This document shows, in pieces, positions 16,266-24,092 of a stretch of DNA of 35,113 bases (positions within the stretch are counted from its first letter, which is position 1; each line of letters begins with the position of its first letter). The translations under genes were made by a program, and so were the position numbers. The notes below the pieces were generated by a model. It was not told the DNA's origin. It ran no database searches and was given only the letters and a program-made list of their open reading frames with translations. The stretch comes from CAZEVY01 sp964515555 (GTDB lineage Bacteria; Acidobacteriota; Terriglobia; Bryobacterales; Bryobacteraceae). Where the stretch lies: positions 1-35,113 of the forward strand of contig CAZEVY010000052.1 in NCBI GenBank assembly GCA_964515555.1. Direction: 5' to 3'.

Positions 16266-17737
16266 ACCGCTACCTCGCCTTCGACCTCGGCGCCGAGAGC
16301 GGTCGCGCCATGCTGGGAACCATCGACGGCGGCCGGCTGGCCCTGGAGGAGCTGCATCGCTTCCCCAACACGCCCGTGCGCCTGCCCACGGGACTCTACT
16401 GGGACACGCTGCGCCTGTGGCACGAGATCCAGCAGGGACTCGCGATCGCCGGGCGCGACCGGCGCCTGGCGCTTGACGGCGTCGGCGTCGACACCTGGGG
16501 CGTCGACTTCGGGCTGCTCGACGCCGGCGGGGCGCTCGTCGACAATCCGCGCCACTATCGCGACGCGCGCAACAACGGCATGCTGGAACGCGCCTTTGCG
16601 ATGGTGCCGCGAGCGGAGATCTTCGCCGCCACCGGCCTCCAGTTCATGCAGTTGAACTCGCTCTTTCAGTGGTACGCCGCGAAGCTGGCCGCGCCGCGTG
16701 TCGTCGGCTGCGCGGCGAACCTGCTGTTCATGCCGGACCTGTTCAACTACTTCCTCACCGGCGTGAAGCGCGCCGAAGCGACCATCGCCAGCACCTCCCA
16801 GTTCTACGACCCGGCGAAGCGCCGCTGGGCGGTGGAGCTGCTCGCCAAGCTCGGACTCGACGCGTCGATACTCGCCCCGATCGTTCCCGCCGGCACGCGC
16901 CTCGGCGGATTGCTCCCGCACGTCGCCGAAGCGGCGGCTCTCGACCCTGCGACCCCCGTCTTCGCGACCGCCGGACACGACACCGCCTCGGCCGTCGCCG
17001 CCGTTCCCGCTGAAGCTCCCTTCGAAGAGGGAGCCTGGTGTTACATCAGCTCCGGCACCTGGTCGCTGATGGGCGTCGAAGTCAACGAGCCGGTGATCGA
17101 CGAGAGATCGCTGGCATTGAATTTCACCAACGAAGTCGGCGTCGAGGGAAAGATTCGGCTATTGAAAAACATCGCCGGCCTGTGGCTGATTCAGGAATGC
17201 CGGCGCGCCTGGGCGTCCGCCGGCCGCGATTATTCCTATGATGAGCTCGCGGCGCTCGCCGCCGACGCCCGGCCCTTCGCCGCAGTGATCGACCCCGACG
17301 CGTTCCTGGAGCCCGGCCGCATGCCCGAGAAGATCGCGGCCTTCTGCTCCTCGCGCGGCCAGACGCCGCCCGACGGTCCCGGTGCGGCCTGCCGCGCGAT
17401 TCTCGAGAGCCTCGCGCTGCGCTACCGGCAGGTGCTCGAGAGCCTCGAAACCCTGACCGGCCGCCGTATCGCGACCATTCACATCGTCGGAGGCGGTTCG
17501 CGGCACGAGCTGCTGAACCAGTTGGTCGCCGATGCGACCGGACGCGCCGTCGTCGCCGGGCCCGGCGAAGCCACCGCCGCGGGCAACGTGCTGACGCAGG
17601 CGATCGGCGCGGGACTCGTCGGCGGACTCACCGAGGCGCGGGCCCTGGTGCGCGCGTCGTTCGAAGTGAAGCGCTACGAACCGCGAACCGCCGCCGGTTG
17701 GGACGAGGCATTCGCGCGATTTCGGTCGCTGAACTGA
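16262..17737 (+). CDS. rhaB: Rhamnulokinase (FGGY kinase)
   Basis: 491 residues, the normal length for RhaB. The N-terminus (YLAFDLGAESGRAMLG) is the FGGY ATP phosphate-binding loop in the form found in rhamnulokinases; DGVGVDTWGVDFGLLD and GTWSLMGVE are also typical. The C-terminal lobe carries HIVGGGSRHELLNQLVAD, the second FGGY signature. It would phosphorylate L-rhamnulose to L-rhamnulose 1-phosphate in the cytoplasm. L-rhamnose isomerase and rhamnulose-1-phosphate aldolase genes are not in the window. It is coupled (ATGA) to the MDR dehydrogenase instead. L-fuculose kinase is the main alternative; the rhamnulokinase motifs make that less likely. Confidence 0.5.
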   Translation: MNRYLAFDLGAESGRAMLGTIDGGRLALEELHRFPNTPVRLPTGLYWDTLRLWHEIQQGLAIAGRDRRLALDGVGVDTWGVDFGLLDAGGALVDNPRHYRDARNNGMLERAFAMVPRAEIFAATGLQFMQLNSLFQWYAAKLAAPRVVGCAANLLFMPDLFNYFLTGVKRAEATIASTSQFYDPAKRRWAVELLAKLGLDASILAPIVPAGTRLGGLLPHVAEAAALDPATPVFATAGHDTASAVAAVPAEAPFEEGAWCYISSGTWSLMGVEVNEPVIDERSLALNFTNEVGVEGKIRLLKNIAGLWLIQECRRAWASAGRDYSYDELAALAADARPFAAVIDPDAFLEPGRMPEKIAAFCSSRGQTPPDGPGAACRAILESLALRYRQVLESLETLTGRRIATIHIVGGGSRHELLNQLVADATGRAVVAGPGEATAAGNVLTQAIGAGLVGGLTEARALVRASFEVKRYEPRTAAGWDEAFARFRSLN

Positions 17738-17758
17738 GTCGTGCGGCAAGCGCTGGCG

Positions 17759-18148
17759 TCACAACAGCGCCGCGTCCAGCCGGTCCTCCGACTCCTCCGC
17801 GGCCGCCGCCGCCACGCGAGGCGGCGGCGATCCCAGCCACTCCCGCAGCGCCGCCTCCGACCCGTCGAAATACGTCTCGACGAACTCCCGCATGGCGCGC
17901 CGCCGCAACGCTTCGCGCTCCACCGCTGGCGCGTACAGGAACGCGCGCCCCGACTTGCGCCGCGCCACCGCACCCCGGCGCACCAGCCGCTCCATCACCG
18001 TCATCACCGTCGTGTAGGCCAGCGCGCGCCGCTCGCCGATAACCGCCCGAACGTCGCGCACGCTCCCCTCGCCGATTCTCCAGAGCGCCTTGAGGCACTC
18101 CATCTCGAGCGGCGGCGGAATCTCGCGCGGCGGAGCGGCTTTGCGCAT
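17759..18148 (-). CDS. BlaI/MecI-family transcriptional repressor
   Basis: 129 residues. The winged-helix part reads PLEMECLKALWRIGEGSVRDV, then LAYTTVMTVMERLVRRGAV, the typical BlaI/MecI/CopY pattern with recognition helix in YTTVMTVMERL. The C-terminal half is helical and would form the dimer arm (MREFVETYFDG). Classical members are cleaved by a membrane metalloprotease BlaR1; no BlaR1 gene adjoins, so how it would be released from DNA is open. It starts 2 nt after the stop of the YhaM-like gene, so it is the last gene of that operon. Operator not identified. Confidence 0.5.
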   Translation of the reverse strand: MRKAAPPREIPPPLEMECLKALWRIGEGSVRDVRAVIGERRALAYTTVMTVMERLVRRGAVARRKSGRAFLYAPAVEREALRRRAMREFVETYFDGSEAALREWLGSPPPRVAAAAAEESEDRLDAALL

Positions 18149-18150
18149 GG

Positions 18151-19218
18151 CTACTGCTCGCCGTCGAGCGCCTTGCGCAACTGGTCGCCGAACGTCGTCG
18201 ACCCGCGCGGTTGCTGCCGCGGCGGCGCGGGTTTGGGCGGCGCGGCCTCGGCGGGCGGGGGACCTTCCAGGTACCGGTCCTTCTTCAGCACCGCGCGGTC
18301 GAGCGCCGGGTTGTAGCTGGTCCAGACGCCATCCACCTGGCGGTCGCGATCCAGCGAAACGCGCATCGATTCCATCTTCGAGTCGAGATTGTCGAGCTGA
18401 TGCAGCAGCAGCGCCTCGGGAAACAGGGGCGCCTTGGGCGACCCGAACTCCAGCGCGCCGTGATGGCTCAGAATCATGTGTTCCACCAGCGTGCGCAGGC
18501 GCGGCGGAAAGTCCGGCAGATCGCGAATCTTGTCGCCCACCATCCGCAGGCCGATCGCGATGTGACCCAGCAGTTGCCCCTCGTCGCTGTAGCCGAAGCT
18601 GCGGTCGTAGAACAGCTCGCGGAGCTTGCCGATATCGTGCAGCACCACGCCGGCGATCACCAGGTCCCCGTCCACCCCGTAGTGCGCCGCCGTCACGCGC
18701 GCCAGCGCGCAGATCGACAGCACGTGCTCGAGCAGCCCGCCCAGGCGCGCGTGGTGGATGGTCTTGGCCGCCGGCGCGGCGCGCAGGCCCTGGGCGATCT
18801 CCGGGTCGTCCATCATGGCCGCGAGCAGCGCGCGCAGGTGAGGATTCCCCATCCCTTCGACGATGCCGCGCAGCTCGGTCCACATTTCCTTCGGGTCGCG
18901 CGCCGACACCGGGAAGAAATCGCGATGGTCGAGGCCGGCTTCCTCATTGCGCGAAAGCTCGAAGATCGTGAGCTGCGGCCGGTTGTGGTGCACCTGCAAC
19001 CAGCCCTTGACGCTCACGAAGTCGTCGCGCGAAAAGGTGTCGATCACCTTGGCGGCGTTGTCCCACATCTTGGCGTCCAGGTCGCCGGTGCGGTCGCCGA
19101 GCATGAGTGCGAGATACGGCTCGCCGGTCTTCTTCTGCCGGACGTCTTTCTGTTGGACGAGAAAAACTCCGCTGACCTGCTGGTTCGGCTGAAGCTCGCT
19201 GACGTAGGGGGATTTCAC
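18151..19218 (-). CDS. YhaM-like 3'-5' exoribonuclease (OB-fold plus HD domain)
   Basis: 355 residues from a GTG at 19218 that overlaps the stop of the PPIase gene by GTGA. Residues about 12-90 form an OB-fold (VSGVFLVQQKDVRQKKTGEPY, given here without its final strand, then DLDAKMWDN and VSVKGWLQVHHNRPQL). The HD domain follows with His156 and His165 in the helix HARLGGLLEHVLSI and the HD pair His194-Asp195 in VVLHDIGK. This arrangement is that of YhaM/CbfA-type 3'-5' exonucleases acting on RNA or single-stranded DNA in the cytoplasm. The last 50 residues are Pro-rich and probably unstructured. Confidence 0.5.
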   Translation of the reverse strand: MKSPYVSELQPNQQVSGVFLVQQKDVRQKKTGEPYLALMLGDRTGDLDAKMWDNAAKVIDTFSRDDFVSVKGWLQVHHNRPQLTIFELSRNEEAGLDHRDFFPVSARDPKEMWTELRGIVEGMGNPHLRALLAAMMDDPEIAQGLRAAPAAKTIHHARLGGLLEHVLSICALARVTAAHYGVDGDLVIAGVVLHDIGKLRELFYDRSFGYSDEGQLLGHIAIGLRMVGDKIRDLPDFPPRLRTLVEHMILSHHGALEFGSPKAPLFPEALLLHQLDNLDSKMESMRVSLDRDRQVDGVWTSYNPALDRAVLKKDRYLEGPPPAEAAPPKPAPPRQQPRGSTTFGDQLRKALDGEQ

Positions 19219-20333
19219 TTGGAACTGCTGGTGGAGCCGATCTTGGTGCCCGGCACCGGTACCAGCCACAGGAACCGCTTGCGGCCGGCCAGCAGGGCGA
19301 CCTCTTCCTTTTTGACCGTCTCCGGCTTGAGCTGCAACGGGTCTGCCCAGGCGGTGTTCTTGCCGGGCGCGGCGGCGGTGTCGACGAACCCGTCCTTGAT
19401 TTCGAGGAAGGCCTCGCTGCGGAGCCTGGTGAGGTACTCGCGAATCGCCGGCTGATAGCGCGGCATGTAGAGCTTCTCCATCACTTCGCTCTCCACCTGC
19501 TCGAAGGTCGCCTGTCCGGCCTCGTATTTCTCTTCCACCTTGAGGATCAACCACCCGTTCGGTTGCTTCAGCGGTTCGGTCACCTCGTTGCGGTTCAGCT
19601 TGAAGACGATGTCCTCGAGATCCTTGCGCAGGTCGCCGCGCTTGGCCGGGGCCAGCGCGCCGTCGTCGCCCGCCGATGCGGCGTCGGAGTTATCGCGCGC
19701 CAGCTCGGGGAACTTTTCGCCCTTGCGCGCGCGCGCCACCAGGTCCTTGGCCTTGCGCTCGGCGAGCGCCGTGGCGGCCGCGTCCTTGCCTTCCGTCGAG
19801 AGGAATATCTCGCGCAGAAACACGGTCTCCTGGCGCACGAATTCCTGCTTGTGCTTCTCGTAGTAGTCGCGCGCTTCCTGGCGCGGGATCATGATCTTGG
19901 AGCCGACCTCCTGGCCCAGCACCCGCTGCGTCATCGCCTGGTTCTTCACCTCGCTCCGGAAATCCTCGAACGGCATGCCGGTCTGCTGCCGGACCAGCTC
20001 CTGGAACTTCTCGGGATCGGCGATCCGGGAGACGCGCTGCCAGTCGGCGAAACGCTTGCTGACCTCGGCGTCGACGTTGACGTTCAGCTCCTTGGCCTTC
20101 TGCACCAGCAGCAGACTGTCGATGCGGTCTTTCAGGATTTCCCCGTCCTGCTGCTGCAGAAACTGATCCAGCGCCTGCGCCTTGAGACCGCGCTGCTCGG
20201 CTTGCGCGCGCAATCCCTCGCGGGCGCGCGCCATGTCGGTCCGGGTGATGATGTCGCCGTTGACCTTGGCGACGATATCCTCCATCACCTTGACTTCCTG
20301 GGCGGAGACGAACATCAGAACGAGGTGCAGCAT
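19215..20333 (-). CDS. SurA/PrsA-like parvulin peptidyl-prolyl isomerase
   Basis: 372 residues. The N-terminal half is the helical SurA-type chaperone domain (VMEDIVAKVNGDIITRTDMA, then ILKDRIDSLLLVQKAKELNV). The parvulin domain follows at about 165-270 (ETVFLREIFLSTEG, KFPELARDNSDAASAGDDGA, ITEPLKQ-like VTEPLKQPNGWLILKVEEK), containing the usual Asp/Ser and Gly-rich positions. It should catalyse cis-trans isomerisation of proline bonds and chaperone outer-membrane proteins in the periplasm. The start at 20333 gives only a short hydrophobic segment (MLHLVLMFVSAQ), so the signal peptide is short and not fully convincing. A TAAAAT hexamer at 20353-20348 ends 14 nt before the ATG. Confidence 0.5.
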   Translation of the reverse strand: MLHLVLMFVSAQEVKVMEDIVAKVNGDIITRTDMARAREGLRAQAEQRGLKAQALDQFLQQQDGEILKDRIDSLLLVQKAKELNVNVDAEVSKRFADWQRVSRIADPEKFQELVRQQTGMPFEDFRSEVKNQAMTQRVLGQEVGSKIMIPRQEARDYYEKHKQEFVRQETVFLREIFLSTEGKDAAATALAERKAKDLVARARKGEKFPELARDNSDAASAGDDGALAPAKRGDLRKDLEDIVFKLNRNEVTEPLKQPNGWLILKVEEKYEAGQATFEQVESEVMEKLYMPRYQPAIREYLTRLRSEAFLEIKDGFVDTAAAPGKNTAWADPLQLKPETVKKEEVALLAGRKRFLWLVPVPGTKIGSTSSSK

Positions 20334-20350
20334 AGGCCTATTGACGTATT

Positions 20351-21937
20351 TTACCGTGTTCCGGTTGCCGGGGCTTCCACCCTCTTCAGAAACTCCCCCC
20401 AGGACACCGGCTTTCCGTGGATCGGCGCCACCGTCCGCACCTCCAGCCCCAGCCGCCGGACGTGATTGACGAAGGTGCGGCTGGCGGGAGGATCGTCGAG
20501 GTCGGCCTCGATGGCGATTCTCTCGGCCGGCAGGTAGGCCATCAGCATGCCCTCGCCGTGCACCAGCGGCTGCACATAGGAGACGTGCAGGCTCCGCGAC
20601 CCGTCGCTGATGACATAATTCTCGGCCACGATCTCCATCGTGTAGCCCTCGCGAACTTCCGTCGGCTGGTAAAGCGTCACCAGGTCGGGCCGCAGCACGC
20701 GCGGCGTATAGTTCAGCACTTCTTCCTCATAGAAGACTCGATTGCGCTTGTGCGTGGCGATGGTCGCGCCGATGTGCAGGTACGTCCGCAGCCCCCCGAT
20801 GTGGTCGTAGTGATCGTGCGTGTTGACCAGGTACCGGATCGGCTTGCCGGGCGCCAGGCGCACGGCTTCCTCGATCACGGCCAGCGAGCGGTCTTCGTCG
20901 AGCGGCGCTTCGACGATCGTCACGAAGTCGCGGAACTCCACCGCGACGCTGTTGTGCGACGCGCCGCCCAGCAGCCAGACGCCGTCGGCGAGCTTTTCGG
21001 TTTCGACGCGCGCCGGAGCAACCGCGGCGCGGCGGACGTGTTCGGGCACGGCGAGCGGCGCGGGACAGACGTTCGGCTCGATCTTCGCGAACGTGCCTCC
21101 GAAGGCGTTGTGGCCGCCGGTGGTGGTCGGCTTGAAGCGCTCGTCGTCGTAGCCGTGGTGCGAATGCCAGGCCGCCGGAAACCGGATGCCCCCGGCCTCG
21201 CGCCAGTCGGTCGACTCGTGCTCGTAGTTCATGTCGCCCAGCACCGGATGCGGATATTTCGTCTCGATGCGCTGGATGATGTTCCGCGAATCGATGGTGG
21301 CGTTCACGCGGTACTTCGCCAGCACAGTGATCGACACCACCGTGACCTTCTCGACGCGGCCTGTGGTCGCGCCGTCGCGGCCGCTCTCGCCCAGCTCCCA
21401 TCGCCAGACGGCCCTGGGATTCGCGCCCGGCATCATGGCCGCCTTGAGGAATCCGGGCGGTGTGAGCCAGATGTCGAGCTGCCACATCTCCGCCATCGCC
21501 GGCGCCGGAATCGCCTCGCCCTCCCCGTCGATGTGCCAGGCATGCTCGCCACGCACCACGAAGGTCTGCCGCTCGCGTTCTTGCAGCGGCGTCCCCCCGA
21601 GCCATCCCACGCCGTACTTCCACGATCGCGGATTCATCCCCGGCTTGCGGCGGAACTGCTCGATGGAGTAGCGGGCGTCGAAATCGATCGTGCGGGTGTA
21701 ATCGGCGAGCGGCTCCCCGCGCGGCCAGTCGGTGTCCTGCGTGACGTTCTGCCCGACCTTGCCGGCGTAGCCGGTCCCAAAAATCGTGATGCACTTCAGC
21801 CTGTCGGCGCCGATGGCCTGCGCGGCGGCGCGCAGCACCGGCATAGGGTCGACGTAGCCGCGCGGCAGAGGCTGGGCGTGCAGCGCCGAGGACGCGATCG
21901 CGGCAATCGCAAGAACGGGTTTCACGAACAATATCAT
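20351..21937 (-). CDS. Secreted metallo-beta-lactamase-fold hydrolase
   Basis: 528 residues from ATG 21937, where a signal peptide begins (MILFVKPVLAIAAIASSALH). The first 300 residues are a beta-rich region without a recognised motif (YTRTIDFDARYSIEQFRRKP). The C-terminal MBL domain shows YLVNTHDHYDHIGGLRTYLH, the HxHxDH zinc motif, and later strands (LPAERIAIEADLDDPP, VAPIHGKPVSWGEF) with the distal His/Asp ligands. It would bind two zinc ions and hydrolyse an unknown ester or lactam outside the cytoplasm. It is not a classical beta-lactamase. Its stop is 17 nt before the PPIase gene on the same strand, and it is divergent from the MerR gene. Confidence 0.5.
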   Translation of the reverse strand: MILFVKPVLAIAAIASSALHAQPLPRGYVDPMPVLRAAAQAIGADRLKCITIFGTGYAGKVGQNVTQDTDWPRGEPLADYTRTIDFDARYSIEQFRRKPGMNPRSWKYGVGWLGGTPLQERERQTFVVRGEHAWHIDGEGEAIPAPAMAEMWQLDIWLTPPGFLKAAMMPGANPRAVWRWELGESGRDGATTGRVEKVTVVSITVLAKYRVNATIDSRNIIQRIETKYPHPVLGDMNYEHESTDWREAGGIRFPAAWHSHHGYDDERFKPTTTGGHNAFGGTFAKIEPNVCPAPLAVPEHVRRAAVAPARVETEKLADGVWLLGGASHNSVAVEFRDFVTIVEAPLDEDRSLAVIEEAVRLAPGKPIRYLVNTHDHYDHIGGLRTYLHIGATIATHKRNRVFYEEEVLNYTPRVLRPDLVTLYQPTEVREGYTMEIVAENYVISDGSRSLHVSYVQPLVHGEGMLMAYLPAERIAIEADLDDPPASRTFVNHVRRLGLEVRTVAPIHGKPVSWGEFLKRVEAPATGTR

Positions 21938-21966
21938 CTCTCTTGTTCGTTTCTGGCGGAAGGGCA

Positions 21967-21996
21967 TTGACGCGGAATCTGTTTCCGTAGTATTAA
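21967..21996 (+). promoter_or_regulatory. Putative promoter of the MerR-type gene
   Basis: TTGACG (21967-21972), an 18-nt spacer and TATTAA (21991-21996) lie in the divergent gap. The predicted transcript starts about 4-6 nt before the ATG at 22008 and there is no Shine-Dalgarno, so translation may be leaderless. Confidence 0.5.
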
Positions 21997-22007
21997 CAAG
22001 CAACCAT

Positions 22008-22400
22008 ATGTCCTCCGCCGCGGCCACGCCCTCCGAAGAGCCCGTGAAAATCCCGGATAAGCTGTACTTCCGGATCAGCGAAGTCAGCCAGCTCACCGGC
22101 GTGAAGCCCTACGTGCTGCGCTACTGGGAAAGCGAGTTCCCGCGACTGGCGCCCAAGAAATCGGGGACCGGCCAGCGGCTCTATCGGCGCAAGGACGTCG
22201 AGCTGGTGCTGGAGGTGAAGCACCTGCTCTACGAGAAGCGCTTCACCATCGAGGGCGCGCGCCGGCTGCTCGGGCAGCGCAAGAAGGCGGAGCCCAAAGC
22301 CGAGCCCGCCGTCCAGAGCCCGCTGTTCGAGGCCGCCCCCGCCAACGGCCTGAAGGCCGTCCGCGACCAGCTCGCCGAAATCGTCGAAATGCTGCGCTGA
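22008..22400 (+). CDS. MerR-family transcriptional regulator
   Basis: 130 residues. After an 18-residue polar leader, the winged helix reads YFRISEVSQLTGVKPYVLRY, WESEFPRLAP and QRLYRRKDVELVLEVKHLL, which is the MerR DNA-binding domain. The rest is short, with no Cys pair of the metal-sensing type, and ends in a helix (VRDQLAEIVEMLR) for dimerisation. It belongs to the short group often found near tRNA or pheT/ihf genes in other bacteria; here neither is near. It is divergent from the MBL hydrolase. Inducer and targets unknown. Confidence 0.5.
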   Translation: MSSAAATPSEEPVKIPDKLYFRISEVSQLTGVKPYVLRYWESEFPRLAPKKSGTGQRLYRRKDVELVLEVKHLLYEKRFTIEGARRLLGQRKKAEPKAEPAVQSPLFEAAPANGLKAVRDQLAEIVEMLR

Positions 22401-22411
22401 GCCGCGGCCGC

Positions 22412-22684
22412 CTACCCCTCCGCGTTCAACTGCTCGTACAACGCGTCGAAAAACGCCGACGCCTGCTCCACGCGCGCGGCGTCCGTGGGGAAGCGCTTCT
22501 GGATCCCCGACAGCATCGCCGCGACGCCCGCCGTCTCCGGCCGCTGGTAGCGCTCGTCTTTGATGTCGAGATCGTGCACGATCTCGGCGATGGCGCGCAC
22601 TCCCGGCTGGCCCAGCCCCATGCGGCGGGCGAGCACCTTGAGTGCCATGCGGCTGGCGCGCGAGGAGCGTGCCGTGGTCGTCAC
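22412..22684 (-). pseudogene. ChrB-like C-terminal fragment (5' end lost)
   Basis: The open frame covers 90 codons; recognisable family sequence runs from ATG 22648 to the stop at 22412 (78 residues). RAIAEIVHDLDIKDERYQRP and ETAGVAAMLSGIQ match the C-terminal domain of ChrB-type (chromate resistance-associated) proteins. Such proteins normally have this as the second half of a domain with an active-site Cys and DNA-binding region upstream, which is absent. The frame upstream of 22648 (TTTARSSRASR) is only the complement of the neighbouring aminotransferase fragment. It is therefore a 5'-truncated relic. Whether the residual ORF is expressed is unknown. Confidence 0.5.
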
Positions 22685-23111
22685 GCGGACGTTCTCGAAG
22701 CTTTACGGACTCGCCGGCGCCCGCATCGGATTCGCATGCGCGCGGCGCGACCTGATCGAGCGCATGGCGCCGTTCCGCGAGAACGTCCCCAGCATTCTGG
22801 GAGCGCGCGCGGCCGAGGCGGCGATCGGACTAGGCGGGGCCTTCGTCGCGCGGCGCAGCGCCGACCGGCGGCGGGTGCGCGCCGATTTCTGCGAGTGGCT
22901 CGCCGCGCGAGGCCTGGAGTTCATTCCGCCGTCGGCCAACTTCGTGCTGATCCGGATGCGGAAGCCGGTCGTGGAGGTTCTGCCCGCGCTGCTGGCGCGC
23001 GGAGTCGCCGCGGGCCGCCGCTTCGACACCCTCGACGACTGGATGCGCATCGCCATCGGCACGCCCGCCGAGATGGAGAAGGTCACCCGCCAGCTGCCCG
23101 CCGTGCTGTAA
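22647..23111 (+). pseudogene. HisC-like aminotransferase C-terminal fragment (5' end lost)
   Basis: Recognisable sequence starts at about 22647 and ends at the stop at 23111 (154 residues). VVTRTFSKLYGLAGARIGFA carries the PLP-binding Lys (FSK) and the following Arg of class I/II, histidinol-phosphate-type aminotransferases, and NFVLIRM, LLARGVAAGRRFD, WMRIAIGTPAEM match the C-terminal domain. About 200 N-terminal residues, including the substrate and cofactor-binding half, are missing. Sequence upstream of 22647 belongs to the oppositely oriented ChrB fragment. It cannot be a working enzyme unless it is rejoined in trans, so I call it a pseudogene. Confidence 0.5.
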
Positions 23112-23125
23112 ACCGCGGCGCGCGC

Positions 23126-24091
23126 TTACTGTTTCCCGCCCTTGAGGTGCTGATCGAACCACTCGATGGCGAGCTGCTGCGCCTGCGCGCGAGCCTCGAA
23201 GTAAATGCCGTAGTGGGCGATCTTCGGAATGTTGACCAGCCGCTTCGGCCCGAGCGCGCGGGCGTGCGCCTTGACGGCGTGATCGTTGTTGTCGAACAGC
23301 TCTTCCTTCTCGGCGATGACGAACTGCATGGCGCAGTGCGGCGCCTTGACGACGTCGTCGACCGGCGCGTAGTCCAGGAATCGCGCGCGAATGGGCGCGC
23401 CGCGGAGCTTGCCGATCACCACCGCGCCGGGAGCCGGATACTCCAGCTCGCCGCGGGCCCGCCGCGTCGCTTCCTCGTAGGCCAGCTTGCGGTCGGAGTC
23501 GGCGGCCGCCATGGTGCGCCCGTCGAGCGCGCCGACCTGGCTGTGGATCGCCTTGACGCGCGCGTCGCGGGCCGCGGCCCAGACGACCAGGCCGCCCGAG
23601 AAACTCGATCCCCACAATCCGAGCTTCGACATGTCGCACTGCGGCTCACCGGCCGCCCAGTGGATGGCGTTGAGCCAGTCGGCGGCCATGTCGAGCGGGT
23701 CCACCACCTCGCGCACTTCGCGCACCTCGGCCGTGAACGGCTCGCCGCGTTTCGAGGCGACTGCGGGTTTCGCCGCGACCAGGCGCGACTCGCTCTCGCC
23801 CCAGCCGCGATAGTCGAATCCGGCGACGAAGTAGCCGGCGCGCGCGAACACGATGGCGTCGGCGCGGAAGTTGGCCTTCGTGCCGCCCCAGCCGTGCGCC
23901 ATCAGGATGCAGGGAAGCTTCGACGTGCCCGAGGTCGCATTGCCAGCGCCGGAGGCGCTTTTCGGCGTGAAAACATCGGCCGCCATGCGTGTGCCTTCGC
24001 TGACGATGGCCGCCTTTCGGAAGTCGACATCGGCGGGCGGAGTGAAGGGCGCGGCCTGCGCCAGAACCAGCGCGGCGATCGTAAGAGTCAT
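23126..24091 (-). CDS. Secreted alpha/beta hydrolase (dienelactone hydrolase/X-Pro peptidase-like)
   Basis: 321 residues with a short signal peptide (MTLTIAALVLAQAAPF). The oxyanion region is MAHGWGGTKANF (about 65-76), the nucleophile elbow is LGLWGSSFSGG with Ser163 the likely nucleophile (one residue longer than the usual G-S-S-x-G-G), the acid is probably in VIAEKEELFDNND and the His in KIAHYGIYFEAR. This is the arrangement of dienelactone-hydrolase/X-Pro peptidase-type proteins. Substrate unknown. It follows the carbamoyltransferase stop by 1 nt, so it is part of the gltX run. Confidence 0.5.
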   Translation of the reverse strand: MTLTIAALVLAQAAPFTPPADVDFRKAAIVSEGTRMAADVFTPKSASGAGNATSGTSKLPCILMAHGWGGTKANFRADAIVFARAGYFVAGFDYRGWGESESRLVAAKPAVASKRGEPFTAEVREVREVVDPLDMAADWLNAIHWAAGEPQCDMSKLGLWGSSFSGGLVVWAAARDARVKAIHSQVGALDGRTMAAADSDRKLAYEEATRRARGELEYPAPGAVVIGKLRGAPIRARFLDYAPVDDVVKAPHCAMQFVIAEKEELFDNNDHAVKAHARALGPKRLVNIPKIAHYGIYFEARAQAQQLAIEWFDQHLKGGKQ

Positions 24092-24092
24092 G

